From assembly GCA_021413735.1 (NCBI GenBank), contig JAIOPV010000290.1, positions 1 to 57,476 on the forward strand: 57,476 nucleotides of DNA, written 5' to 3'. The DNA comes from Planctomycetota bacterium. Its GTDB lineage: Bacteria; Planctomycetota; Planctomycetia; Gemmatales; Gemmataceae. Below the pieces are notes generated by a model. It worked only from the letters and a program-made list of their open reading frames with translations, was not told where the DNA came from and did no database searches. Below, piece after piece: positions 16,803 through 25,075 of the stretch (within the stretch, counting starts at the first letter, position 1; each line of letters begins with the position of its first letter). Both the position numbers and the translations under genes were made by a program.

Positions 16803-18467
16803 TCAGTTCTTGCGGGGGAACTTCATCTGTTCCTTACCCGACGCGACATCGTAAATCGTGATCGTGCCATCCGCACTCACCACAGCTGCGGTCTTGCCGT
16901 CAGAGGACAACTTCAGCGAGGAATTGCCAGCGGTTGGTGTCGTCATCCGGGCAGTTGCTGTTTCGGCCATCCACACCACTTTCGGTTTGTCGCCGTCTCC
17001 CTTCGGCACATCGAATTTCAGTTCGTATTCAAACGTGCCCGGTTTGCCAGCGGGGGGAACGAGTTCCGCTTTGCCACCGGGCGCAAGTTCAAATCTGAAC
17101 GGCAATCCACCTCCGCCCAATCCACCGCCGCCCAGTACGGGTTGTTTCTTCGTCAGCAGAGTAAGCAACTCCTTCGCCTGCGCGACCACCTTGGGATCGG
17201 ACGACTTGAGCAAGCCTTGCAGAGTTGCGATGGCGGGATCGCCAGGGGGTTGTGGCGACGCGAGATGCCACGTCACACCCGCTGGTGGTTGAAGACCGCC
17301 ACCACCCTGAAACGGATTCACTGGCAGTGCGGGCTTCGGGGTCTCGACTGCTTTCTTCGCCTCGACTGCTCTCTTGGCTTCCAACTCGTGGAGTTGCTTC
17401 AGCAATTGTTGGAGCTTGTCCTCAGCGACTTTCCGAGCTTCTAATTCTTGAAGTTGCTTCCGCAATTGTTGGAGCTTTTCCTCAACTTCCTTTTTCTGAG
17501 CTTCGAGTTTGGGCGGTTCAACTGGGGCAGCCACCAGGGCGACGAGCGGCTTCGCCTCGGATTGGGCCACCGCCTTCGCGCCATTGGACAAGCTTACGCC
17601 GGTCCCGGCTCCGCCGAGAACCATGCTGCCGACCAGCACAGCAGACAGCACGCTCTTGATCTTATTCACGAACATGGCTTTCACCACTCCTTCTGTTAAA
17701 GCGACCACCTTCGCGGAAATCAGTCCCGACGAAGCCACTTGCCCAGCAGCCATCAGGCTTGCGGCCTTGATCGTGGATCCGATCAAACACGCCGGAGCAG
17801 AGGCCGACGCCACACTCTGAGATAACACCGCCGCCACTGCTGCACCCGAGACCGTCAACCCATGCCGAGCGAACCGCTTCGTCAGCATCGCCCTCGCTCT
17901 CGCCAACCGACTCGCAATCGTTCCTTCGGGACAGCCGAGTTGTTGGGCCACTTCCTTGCGAGTCTTGCCTTCGAGATCGCACAGGACGATCAGATTCCGA
18001 AACTGTTCCGGCAGACGGCTCAACTCTTGATCGAGGAGCGGCAGCAAGTCATCGACACGGGCTTCAGCCTCAGCGGGTTCGGGCATGTCGATTACCTGCC
18101 TCTCGCGGACTCCTTGCTTTGCGGCCATTGCCTTCAACCTGACGGCTGTTTGCTGTGCAACGCCGTACAGCCAGTTGGCGACCAGCTCTTTGTTTTGGAT
18201 CGTCGCCGCTTTTCGGACGAGGACGAGGAATGTTGCCTGGAACGCATCTTCCGCGTCGTGCCGGTTGTGGAGAAGTCGGCAGCAGACCCCCCACACAAGC
18301 GAAGCGTGGCGCTGCACCAAAGCAGTCAGGGCGGCATCGTCCCGAGACTTTGTGAAGCGGTTCAAGAGTTCTCCGTCCCTCACTTCGTTCGCATCTCCCG
18401 CGAGGGTTGTGCGAAGGTGTTGGAGGAAGATGCTCATCTGACTGGTCGCCATCGGCTCGGACCTCAT
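16803..18467 (-). CDS. ECF sigma factor with membrane, coiled-coil and WD40-remnant C-terminal extension
   Basis: 554 residues. Sigma region 2 is at about 38-105 (LVWGVCCRLLHNRHDAEDAFQAT) and region 4 at about 145-205 (LSRLPEQFRNLIVLCDLEGK, then KEVAQQLGCPEGTIASRLARAR). Beyond a normal ECF length of about 200 the chain continues with Ala-rich hydrophobic helices (210-300), then a coiled coil containing two 20-residue repeats (KLQQLRKQLQELEARK and its copy, 60-bp DNA period near 17376-17490). A Gly-rich segment and a single WD40-like blade (TAAVVSADGTITIYDVASGK) end the chain. This matches the planctomycete ECF01-Gob-type architecture, where the tail usually carries a full propeller; here the propeller is cut to one blade. 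Likely a membrane-tethered transcription switch without a separate anti-sigma. Confidence 0.88.
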   Translation of the reverse strand: MRSEPMATSQMSIFLQHLRTTLAGDANEVRDGELLNRFTKSRDDAALTALVQRHASLVWGVCCRLLHNRHDAEDAFQATFLVLVRKAATIQNKELVANWLYGVAQQTAVRLKAMAAKQGVRERQVIDMPEPAEAEARVDDLLPLLDQELSRLPEQFRNLIVLCDLEGKTRKEVAQQLGCPEGTIASRLARARAMLTKRFARHGLTVSGAAVAAVLSQSVASASAPACLIGSTIKAASLMAAGQVASSGLISAKVVALTEGVVKAMFVNKIKSVLSAVLVGSMVLGGAGTGVSLSNGAKAVAQSEAKPLVALVAAPVEPPKLEAQKKEVEEKLQQLRKQLQELEARKVAEDKLQQLLKQLHELEAKRAVEAKKAVETPKPALPVNPFQGGGGLQPPAGVTWHLASPQPPGDPAIATLQGLLKSSDPKVVAQAKELLTLLTKKQPVLGGGGLGGGGLPFRFELAPGGKAELVPPAGKPGTFEYELKFDVPKGDGDKPKVVWMAETATARMTTPTAGNSSLKLSSDGKTAAVVSADGTITIYDVASGKEQMKFPRKN

Positions 18468-18584
18468 TGCGATTGGCTTCTATTATTACTCTCCGCAACC
18501 GGTCGATTTGATCCACCAGTTTTTCCGAGTGGTTACTTTTCTCAAGCGTGCCCAACACGACGAACGGCGACGACGGAACGAACA

Positions 18585-18609
18585 GGCCCGGTCGATTTTC
18601 GACCGGGCC
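18585..18609 (-). terminator. Hairpin after the small secreted-protein gene
   Basis: A perfect 11-bp stem (18585-18595 with 18599-18609, GGCCCGGTCGA) with a 3-base loop lies 25 bases past the stop of the minus-strand gene at 18635. There is no strong U-run. It probably ends that transcript before the sigma-factor gene. Confidence 0.55.
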
Positions 18610-18634
18610 GTGCAAGTTGCCTGCATTCGAGGGG

Positions 18635-18961
18635 TTACTTGGCCCTGCTTCGCATTTTCACCGAGGTGATTTCCCCGTCCTTGGTCTCAATGTTGATCTT
18701 GTTCCCGAACTTTGCGTCAGCCTTGAAATCCTTGAGACGCTTCTCGAAGTCCTCGAATTTGCCTTCCTTCTCAGTCGCGTCCTTGCCGACGAGCAGTGTC
18801 ACCTTCACTTTGTCGGTGTACTTGTAGGTCGCTTCCTTGTCGCCTTCCTTGACCGTGATCTCCTTCTTTTCCACGTCGACTTTGGTCATGGTGACCTCGG
18901 CGGCGACAACGATACCAGCCATGAACAACAGGGCGAACAATGCACAGAGCGTCTTTCGCAT
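18635..18961 (-). CDS. Small secreted hypothetical protein
   Basis: 108 residues with a clear signal peptide (MRKTLCALFALLFMAGIVVA, cleavage near AA-E21). The mature part is short, lysine-rich and beta-like: EVTMTKVDVEKKEITVKEGD and a final GEITSVKMRSRAK. AGGTGA precedes the ATG at a good distance. I recognise no named domain; similar small periplasmic proteins with alternating charged strands are frequent in planctomycetes. It is monocistronic by appearance, bounded by the hairpin at 18585 downstream. Confidence 0.75.
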   Translation of the reverse strand: MRKTLCALFALLFMAGIVVAAEVTMTKVDVEKKEITVKEGDKEATYKYTDKVKVTLLVGKDATEKEGKFEDFEKRLKDFKADAKFGNKINIETKDGEITSVKMRSRAK

Positions 18962-19135
18962 AGGAAATCACCTCGCGAGTCTCGAACCTGCCCGACCGGC
19001 AGTGTGCCGATGAGTGCGAGTTCGACCAGCGCCATTCAACCACCGGAACTGACTGAGTCTTTGCAAAAAGTGATTAGAAAGTTGTGGGAGTGGCCATCGC
19101 CCCGAGCGAGAGCCCTGGGTTCGCGAGCAATTTTC

Positions 19136-19855
19136 TCACGGTCGCGGTGGTGACCACGGGTTGCCGCCGAGGTCACGAGTCCAGATTGCCTTGCCGTCTT
19201 TGAGAACCGTCAGCGTCACCTTTGTGACCATCGGAACGCCGGGCTTGAAGGCGGGAATCTGTTCCTCGATTTGGAACTCCAGGTCGCCAACCTTGTTGTT
19301 GAACGCCCCGAATTCGCTGTCCTTCGGTTTCCGGTCTTCGACGGTCATCTTGCCCGTTGTCGGGTCGATCACCACACTGCCGACTGCTTCGCGTCGTGCG
19401 GCTTTTTCGATCTCGGGCGTTGGCCTTGCGCCGCCGGCGTAGAACGTGTTCGCTTGCCAGACGACGACGATCTGCGTTCCGTCGGAGCGAGCAGCCGTGC
19501 GGAACGAGAAGCCGTGCTCCTTCGCGGTGTTGGCCCAATCAGGCATCGCGATCGCATCGGATTTAAACAGCGTCTTGCCCGTGGTGGAGTCCATTGCCAC
19601 GACGCTGAAGGTGTTTGGCTTCTTCTCGTCGGCCGTCCATCCGATGACCGTGCGACCTGCAACGCCAGCCAATCGGGTTGCAGCTTTGTTGACCCAGAGG
19701 AGTTTTCCGGAGCTCAAGTCGATGGCTTCGACGCCATCCTTGCCGCGAGTGAACAGGAGTTTGCCATCGGGTGCCGCGATGGTGTCGTTCCCGACCCAGA
19801 CCAGCGTGGGAGCGGGTTCCGCGGCGAGCATCGCCGTGAGCAATAACAACGACAT
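19136..19855 (-). CDS. Secreted PQQ-like beta-propeller protein
   Basis: 239 residues with a short signal peptide (MSLLLLTAMLAAEP) and an AAGGAG six bases before the ATG. Repeats such as GVEAIDLSSGKLLWVNKAA, VVAMDSTTGKTLFKSDA and VVIDPTTGKMTVED are the DxxTGKxxW/F blades of PQQ-type propellers. Only three or four blades are visible, fewer than the usual six to eight, so it may be partial or may pair with another chain. No catalytic motif. It lies 37 bases downstream of the PEP/pyruvate-binding gene on the same strand, so they may be co-transcribed. Confidence 0.7.
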   Translation of the reverse strand: MSLLLLTAMLAAEPAPTLVWVGNDTIAAPDGKLLFTRGKDGVEAIDLSSGKLLWVNKAATRLAGVAGRTVIGWTADEKKPNTFSVVAMDSTTGKTLFKSDAIAMPDWANTAKEHGFSFRTAARSDGTQIVVVWQANTFYAGGARPTPEIEKAARREAVGSVVIDPTTGKMTVEDRKPKDSEFGAFNNKVGDLEFQIEEQIPAFKPGVPMVTKVTLTVLKDGKAIWTRDLGGNPWSPPRP

Positions 19856-19892
19856 ACGATTCTCCTTCGAGACGTGATGACCCGAAGCCAGT

Positions 19893-22358
19893 CTATCCGA
19901 TCACCGTCACAGTGCCACGACCGCCATCGACTCGCACGGTTTGCCCAGTTTTCAAGCGGTGCGTCACTCCGGGCAAACCTGCCACCGCAGGCAAGCCGAA
20001 CTCGCGAGCCACAATCGCACCGTGCGACAACACGCCGCCCGTTTCCATCACCAAACCCTTCGCTCGCACGAACAACGGCACCCACGCCGGGTCCGTCGTC
20101 GGGCATACCAAGATGTAGCCACCCTCGCCCGGCGGCGCAGCGGTTGGTTCCGTCAGCACCAACGCTGGTCCCTCAGCCACGCCCGCCGACAACGGCACGC
20201 CTTCGAGTTTGTCGCCGCCTTCCGGCTCTGGCAACGGGCGACCAATCGCCTCCAGATCGTCACTGAACAAAACCGGCGGAACCTCAAGCGAGAGTTCCGT
20301 CTGACGACGTTTGCGTGCGGTCGCGATCGGCCCCGTGAGATCCTTTCCGGCGAGCAGATCGGCCAGGTCGCCCGGCGTCAGGAAGAAGATGCCACCGTTC
20401 AGACCGAAACGTCGGTCGAGTTCCACCAGTGCCCGACGAATTACCGCGTAACCGAGAAGCAGATAGTTCTTGCCAGCTTCGCGAAGTCCGAGGTACGTGC
20501 GCAGGCGTGCCACCTGCAACTTGAACTGATCGCGAGCGGGGCCACCGAGTTTCGCTTCGTCCGCGATGAGCTCCCAATTGCCCTCCACGCCGAGCGCTCG
20601 TTCTGGCTGCGATTTGTTGGGATGAACCAACTTGCTGAGTTCGTCCGGCACCTCCGACCAACGCGGTTGTGCGAGTTCCATCTCGTTCGTGGTGCGGTGC
20701 CCGAACAGATTGAGGAACGCGACCCGATCCTCCGTGCCACCCGCGAGATTGCGAATCGCCTTCGCGAGATCAGCGTCTTCGGGCGGATGCGCTCCAAGGC
20801 TCAGTTCCCCAACCGCGACGCGAGCACGCTCCTCGCCAAGTTTCGGCGTCAGCACATCGGTCAGGTTCACCCAGGCTTGATCCGCGAACACCGTCGGCTT
20901 CAAGCTGTGGCGTGCGAAGTCGATCAGCGTCTTCTGAATCCACGTCTCGAACTCACGCACGACTGCCGGCGGGTCGAGCTTCGACCAGTCCTGTGCGAGA
21001 GCCGCCTTCGCGGATGCGATGAACGGCGGCGCGATCTCTTTCGTGAACTTGTCCGCGAAGTTGATGGCCAGGTCGGTCCGCACTCGCTTCTCGCGGCTCA
21101 GTTGCAACATCAACGACGGCATCTTGAACAGACCGCCAAGGCAACCGCTGCCTGCGAGCGGATTGAGTTCGGGCTTCGGGTCGAGAGCCTTGCGTGGGTC
21201 CGCCTTGAACTTGCCGAGCGGATACTCGATTGGCGGGCGTGTGTACTGCATTCGCGGCATCCGCGACAGGTTCGCCATCGGTCGGCCACCGACGAGATCG
21301 AACGCCGAGAGTGAGCCGAGCGTGGGGTCGGGCTTCGCCCCAAGATCGCGGTTCATGGCCCCGAAACCGCCGTCCGCCGCGAGCAGTCGCCGAACTACCG
21401 ACCACGTCATCGGCGTCGGTTCGGGCAGCACTTCGCTCAGGTTGTATCGCACCCATACGGTGCCGCCTGGGTCGGCCTTCCGCTTCATGTCGGTGATAAG
21501 CGATTGCCGAACTTCCTCGCGTTCGGCCGCACCCGCAACCGTGATCGGACGAGCTTGCAGCAAGTAGACCTTGCCGTTCGCAATGGCCCATTCCAGGTCT
21601 CGCGGATCGCCGTAGAAGTCCTCGACCTTTCGACCAAGTTCCGCGAGCTGTGACAACGCGGTGTCACTGACGCAGAACTCTTGCTGTTGCGCTGCGGGAA
21701 CGTGTTCTTCGCCGTCTTTCGTGATGCGAATCGACTTCAACCCCAGGTGCTTTTCGATGACATTTCCCGTGGCACGATCGAGCTTGAAGCGGTCGGGTTG
21801 TACTCGGCCAGACACCACCGCTTCGCCCAATCCCCATGAGGCTTCGGCGAGCATCGTCTTGCCGTCGGGGTCCATCGGGTCGCGTGTGAACAGCACGCCC
21901 GCGGACTCGGCTGGCACGAGTTGCTGCACGACAACCGCCATGGCGATGTCTGCCGCGTCGATGCCCTGCTTGGCACGGTAAGCGACTGCTCGCTCCGTGA
22001 ACAGCGATCGCCAACAGCGTTCGATGGCTGCGATAAGTGCGTCATCGCCCACGACGCCGAGGATGGTTTCCTGCTGACCGGCAAAACTCGTATCGGCTGC
22101 GTCTTCGGCCGTCGCGCTGGAACGCACGGCAACCGGACCGCTGCCAAGTTGATGGTAGGCATCGAGCAGCACACGCTTGAATTCAGCGTCGGAGAGGATT
22201 CCCCGCGACGACAGCCGACGGAATGCCTGCGTGGTGACGACGAACCCAGGCGGCACAGGCAAGCCGGCGTTCGCGGTCTTGCCGAGGCTCAGACCTTTCC
22301 CGCCGACGAGCGCTGCCTCGGTGTTCGTGATCGCGTCGAAGAACAGAATGTGCGGCAT
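19893..22358 (-). CDS. PEP/pyruvate-binding phosphotransferase, rifampin-phosphotransferase-like layout
   Basis: 821 residues. The N-terminal ATP-grasp domain (about 10-310) has VGGKGLSLGKTANAGLPVPP and GPVAVRSSATAEDAADTSFA, as in PpsA and PPDK. The middle 400 residues are a variable substrate domain containing FGHRTTNEMELAQPRW. The C-terminus (about 735-821) is a swivelling phosphohistidine domain with METGGVLSHGAIVAREFGLP, catalytic His779. There is no PEP-binding TIM barrel, so this is not a true PEP synthase. The order ATP-grasp / middle / His domain is that of rifampin phosphotransferase (Rph) relatives, which transfer the ATP beta-phosphate to a small molecule. The acceptor is unknown. 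It starts one base after the RNase HI stop, so the two form an operon. Confidence 0.85.
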   Translation of the reverse strand: MPHILFFDAITNTEAALVGGKGLSLGKTANAGLPVPPGFVVTTQAFRRLSSRGILSDAEFKRVLLDAYHQLGSGPVAVRSSATAEDAADTSFAGQQETILGVVGDDALIAAIERCWRSLFTERAVAYRAKQGIDAADIAMAVVVQQLVPAESAGVLFTRDPMDPDGKTMLAEASWGLGEAVVSGRVQPDRFKLDRATGNVIEKHLGLKSIRITKDGEEHVPAAQQQEFCVSDTALSQLAELGRKVEDFYGDPRDLEWAIANGKVYLLQARPITVAGAAEREEVRQSLITDMKRKADPGGTVWVRYNLSEVLPEPTPMTWSVVRRLLAADGGFGAMNRDLGAKPDPTLGSLSAFDLVGGRPMANLSRMPRMQYTRPPIEYPLGKFKADPRKALDPKPELNPLAGSGCLGGLFKMPSLMLQLSREKRVRTDLAINFADKFTKEIAPPFIASAKAALAQDWSKLDPPAVVREFETWIQKTLIDFARHSLKPTVFADQAWVNLTDVLTPKLGEERARVAVGELSLGAHPPEDADLAKAIRNLAGGTEDRVAFLNLFGHRTTNEMELAQPRWSEVPDELSKLVHPNKSQPERALGVEGNWELIADEAKLGGPARDQFKLQVARLRTYLGLREAGKNYLLLGYAVIRRALVELDRRFGLNGGIFFLTPGDLADLLAGKDLTGPIATARKRRQTELSLEVPPVLFSDDLEAIGRPLPEPEGGDKLEGVPLSAGVAEGPALVLTEPTAAPPGEGGYILVCPTTDPAWVPLFVRAKGLVMETGGVLSHGAIVAREFGLPAVAGLPGVTHRLKTGQTVRVDGGRGTVTVIG

Positions 22359-22359
22359 G

Positions 22360-23091
22360 TCATTTCGCCTTCTTCTTTTTCAACACGTTGCCATCTTCGA
22401 GAACCGACCAGAGCTGTTCCCACACAGCTTCGACCGGCACAGCCCCGAGCCCTTTTGCAGACCAAGCTTGAGCTGCCGAGAGCAGAATTGCGATTGCGTC
22501 GTCGCGAACGCTGGCGTCGCCGACCTGGACGGTTTTGCCCTCTCCCCTTGCGGGAGAGGGAGGCGAGTCTTCGAGCCGGGTGAGGGGTAAAGCCTGTTGA
22601 GATGTCGAAGCTTCACCCCTCACCCGCTCGCTTCGCGAGCTGCCCTCTCCCGCAAGGGGAGAGGGCGAATACGGTTGCCCCCGCTTCCGCGGGCGACCAT
22701 CAAGTGCATCGTTGCCGATCTCGTCGGCTCGCTTGTTCTGCTCGCGACGAACGTGCGTGATCGTGAATTTCTCGAACGCGACCAACAGTTGCTTCGCTTC
22801 CTGATACAGCGGCAGCATGTCGGGGTGCTTCACCTTGTACTCGCCGTTCATCTGCTTCACCATCAACTCGCTGTCGCTGAACACCGACAGCTTCTTCACG
22901 CCGAGTTCGGCAGCGAGTTCCAACCCCTGCACGAGCGCCGTGTACTCCGCGACGTTGTTCGTCGCTTTCCCAATCACGTCGGCCTCTTCCACGACTGGTA
23001 GCCCAGGTCGCGCAAGCACGACGGCATACGATGCCGGGCCGGGGTTGCCGCGGGATGCGCCGTCGATGTGCATCGTTGCCGTGTCAGACAT
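22360..23091 (-). CDS. Ribonuclease HI-family protein interrupted in frame by a palindromic element
   Basis: 243 residues. RNase H fold at 1-131: DGASRGNPGPA (Asp10), NNVAEYTAL (Glu49), SDSELMVKQ (Asp73), and NKRADEIGND (Asp123), so the four acidic residues are in place and the domain should cleave RNA in RNA-DNA hybrids. Residues about 141-187 are encoded by a dispersed 130-bp palindrome (22537-22666) and read YSPSPLAGEG then SPPSPARGEG, a low-complexity Ser/Pro/Arg/Gly linker with no stop. The last 55 residues (DDAIAILLSAAQAWSAKGLG and on) form a helical tail that looks native. This is either one tolerated insertion in a linker or a recent join of two frames. Confidence 0.88.
   Translation of the reverse strand: MSDTATMHIDGASRGNPGPASYAVVLARPGLPVVEEADVIGKATNNVAEYTALVQGLELAAELGVKKLSVFSDSELMVKQMNGEYKVKHPDMLPLYQEAKQLLVAFEKFTITHVRREQNKRADEIGNDALDGRPRKRGQPYSPSPLAGEGSSRSERVRGEASTSQQALPLTRLEDSPPSPARGEGKTVQVGDASVRDDAIAILLSAAQAWSAKGLGAVPVEAVWEQLWSVLEDGNVLKKKKAK
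22537..22666. repeat. Palindromic element (CTCTCCC family), copy inside the RNase HI gene
   Basis: 130 bp with 24-bp perfect terminal inverted repeats (22537-22560 and 22643-22666; core CTCTCCCCTTGCGGGAGAG). Each end is itself a hairpin and the centre is a weaker one with CGAGTCTTCGAGCC and GCTCGCTTCGCGAGC. It lies entirely in the RNase HI reading frame. Siblings: 35785-35915, 44626-44758, and a divergent one at 16543-16673. Confidence 0.9.
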
Positions 23092-23186
23092 CGCATGATC
23101 CGAGAAGACAAAGACCGCTCAGGTGCGGAGAATGAAAAGCAATTGTAGTCCTGGCGAGTGCCGGCGTGAGTCCTCCGGTGGTGAAC

Positions 23187-23864
23187 ATGGCCGAAACGTG
23201 GCTGATTCTCGAAACGTCGGGTCGCGGCGCGAAGATCGGGCTTGCTCGCGATGGGGCTGTCGTTCAGTCCGTGAGCCTCGACGACACCCGCCGGCACGCA
23301 CGCGATCTCGCCGCGACCGTGGATCGCTTCTTGAAAGCGGAATCGCTTGTGCCGCATGACCTGACCGGGGTGATGGTCGGCCGCGGACCGGGAAGCTACA
23401 CGGGCTTACGGGTCGGCGTGATCTCTGCGAAGGCACTCGCGTTCGCGACTGGCTGCAAGCTAATCGCTGTGGACACATTCGCCGCAATCGCAGAACAGGC
23501 TCCCGCAGAGGCGAATCACCTGTGGGTCATGGGTGATGCTCTTCAGGGACACATCTATTTGCAACGGTTCGCACGAGGCGAGTCTGGTTGGTCGGCAGCA
23601 GACGAATTGCGGATTGAACGAGCGCAAGATTGGCTCAACGGGGTTGCCGCTGGAACCTGGATGACCGGGCCAGGATTGAAGGTACACGTGAACCGGATTC
23701 CGCAGACGTGTCTGCTCGTTCCCGAAGTGGATCGCGATCCGCGAATCGAAAGCCTGTTTGCTGTGGGGAAGAAGCTCACGCCACTGACGCGAGAAGAGAT
23801 GTTCGCACTCGAACCGCTGTATTTGCGAGGCAGTTCGGCCGAGGAAAAGGCCAAATCCGGATGA
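23187..23864 (+). CDS. tsaB: tRNA threonylcarbamoyladenosine biosynthesis protein TsaB
   Basis: 225 residues from the ATG at 23187; a GTG seven codons earlier is less likely because the family starts right at the first strand. The N-terminal ASKHA half is intact: AETWLILETSGRGAKIGLAR, then LTGVMVGRGPGSYTGLRVGV, the TsaB signature GPGSxTGLR, and the strand KLIAVDTFAAIAEQ. The C-terminal half is more variable (LEPLYLRGSSAEEK). TsaB is the scaffold partner of TsaD, TsaE and TsaC in making t6A37 of ANN-decoding tRNAs; none of those genes is in the window. It is transcribed away from the RNase HI operon. Confidence 0.93.
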   Translation: MAETWLILETSGRGAKIGLARDGAVVQSVSLDDTRRHARDLAATVDRFLKAESLVPHDLTGVMVGRGPGSYTGLRVGVISAKALAFATGCKLIAVDTFAAIAEQAPAEANHLWVMGDALQGHIYLQRFARGESGWSAADELRIERAQDWLNGVAAGTWMTGPGLKVHVNRIPQTCLLVPEVDRDPRIESLFAVGKKLTPLTREEMFALEPLYLRGSSAEEKAKSG

Positions 23865-23866
23865 AC

Positions 23867-23900
23867 TGGCGAGCGGTAAACTCATGTTCCCCGCTCGCCA
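23867..23900. terminator. Hairpin between convergent tsaB and lipoprotein genes
   Basis: TGGCGAGCGG (23867-23876) pairs perfectly with 23891-23900 around a 14-base loop, immediately after the tsaB stop and just beyond the stop of the minus-strand lipoprotein at 23909. There is no long U-run on either side. Confidence 0.55.
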
Positions 23901-23908
23901 AGAAAGAA

Positions 23909-24280
23909 TCAGTTTCCGGGCTTCACTGGCATCGGCTGGTGAAGTTCGGTTCCGGGAACAATCGTTGCACCTGGAATCGGCATAGGCTTGCCAATCACAG
24001 GCGGATAGCCGGGCTGATAGCTCGCGGGAAGCGGAGAGCCTCCACCAGCACAGCCAGGGCAATCAGGGCCACCGGGAACGATCGGGCCTCCCACAACCAT
24101 CGGCGGACGGAATGCTGGGCCGGGTGCGCACGAGGAACACGCCGGGGCACAAGGACTACAACTTGCTCCCGGGTGCAAACGCCACCCAACATTCGGGAAG
24201 CATTCATGGAAGCAGCAACATCCGGATGTCATCGACACCGTGCCGACGATCAAGCTATACCAAAATGCGCGGGTCTTCAT
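23909..24280 (-). CDS. Cys/Pro/Gly-rich lipoprotein
   Basis: 123 residues. Signal peptide of 20 residues ending in the lipobox MTSGC, so Cys21 would be lipidated. The mature start is packed with Cys (GCCCFHECFPN, then CSPCAPACSSCAPG), followed by low-complexity Pro/Gly sequence (PPMVVGGPIVPGGPDCPGC). The ATG is preceded by an AGGAG/GAGG stretch. No domain recognised; it may be a structural or metal-binding surface protein. A second, even smaller Cys-rich lipoprotein lies 370 bases upstream on the same strand. Confidence 0.75.
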   Translation of the reverse strand: MKTRAFWYSLIVGTVSMTSGCCCFHECFPNVGWRLHPGASCSPCAPACSSCAPGPAFRPPMVVGGPIVPGGPDCPGCAGGGSPLPASYQPGYPPVIGKPMPIPGATIVPGTELHQPMPVKPGN

Positions 24281-24649
24281 CGGACCGATCCTCCTCTCCT
24301 GGAGCGCGGCAAAGGGTAAGGAGCACCGCTCGTCCGATCCTTCGGAAGCCGCCGGAATCCTTCCGTTCGTAGGCTGGCATTACGGCCAACCCAAATCGCG
24401 GCTGTTCCACTGCCGTCACGAGAAGATCATGCGCTGTGGGCGTTCGTGGGCAAACTCCGCAGCCGGAGAATTGAGCGGTAGTCGGCGGAATTGAGAAGAC
24501 CTGGCGCGACGGGCCAAAATCGACGGGTTAGCGAAGTGAGATAAACTGGTGGGGTTGTGTGGGCTTTGTGACGGTGTTCAGGATTCGGAACACAGCAGGA
24601 GGCGTGTCGGTTTCCTGCTGAATCCTGATTCCTGATTCCCGAATCCGGC
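24281..24649. other. Intergenic region with nested inverted repeats
   Basis: I see no convincing gene here. Near the right end GGATTCGG (24581-24588) is inverted at 24639-24646, and CAGCAGGA (24593-24600) at 24613-24620, which gives a two-part hairpin just past the stop of the minus-strand 53-residue lipoprotein gene and probably ends its transcript. The left part should carry the promoter of the lipoprotein at 23909-24280. Confidence 0.5.
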
Positions 24650-24811
24650 TCATGGTGCTGGCGGTGGGAGGTAGCCCGGAGGGGGAAGGCTCTTATCGCA
24701 GCACGGAGGCGGTGCGAGGCTGCTCGAACAAGACTTCCGACACCCGCAACCCGATAACGGGAGCAAAGTGCTGATTGCGATCAGGGCCAAGAGCAAGCGT
24801 CTGGTGAACAT
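24650..24811 (-). CDS. Small Cys/Pro-rich lipoprotein, 53 residues
   Basis: A short gene easily missed by length cutoffs. The ATG at 24811 has GGAG eight bases upstream (GGAGTTTCAAGATG on the coding strand). The product begins MFTRRLLLALIAISTLLPLS with lipobox LSGC, lipidated Cys22 expected, followed by GCRKSCSSSLAPPPCCDKS and a Pro-rich end (PPPGYLPPPAP). Five further Cys lie in the 31-residue mature part. A shadow frame (24693-24887) is open but lacks any sensible features. Similar to the larger Cys-rich lipoprotein at 23909; function unknown. Confidence 0.65.
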   Translation of the reverse strand: MFTRRLLLALIAISTLLPLSGCGCRKSCSSSLAPPPCCDKSLPPPGYLPPPAP

Positions 24812-25075
24812 CTTGAAACTCCGTCAGGACTATGCCCATTCTTGTGGGCGGTAATGGTAGCTGGAGAGAACGCCGTGCGTATTTCACAGTCTCGCATCAA
24901 CGGTGCGATCTGCCCTCTGAACGTACAACTGTAGGGTCCGCTTGCGTCGTCGCAGCGCCAGACTTGAACGAAATTGCCCCATTTCTCGTTCTGTTTGGAT
25001 GGTTGTAACGATGGCGATGAACAGCGCGATTTGCGAATCAGGAGAAGCCTTGCGGGTTATGCTGATTGTGAACCC

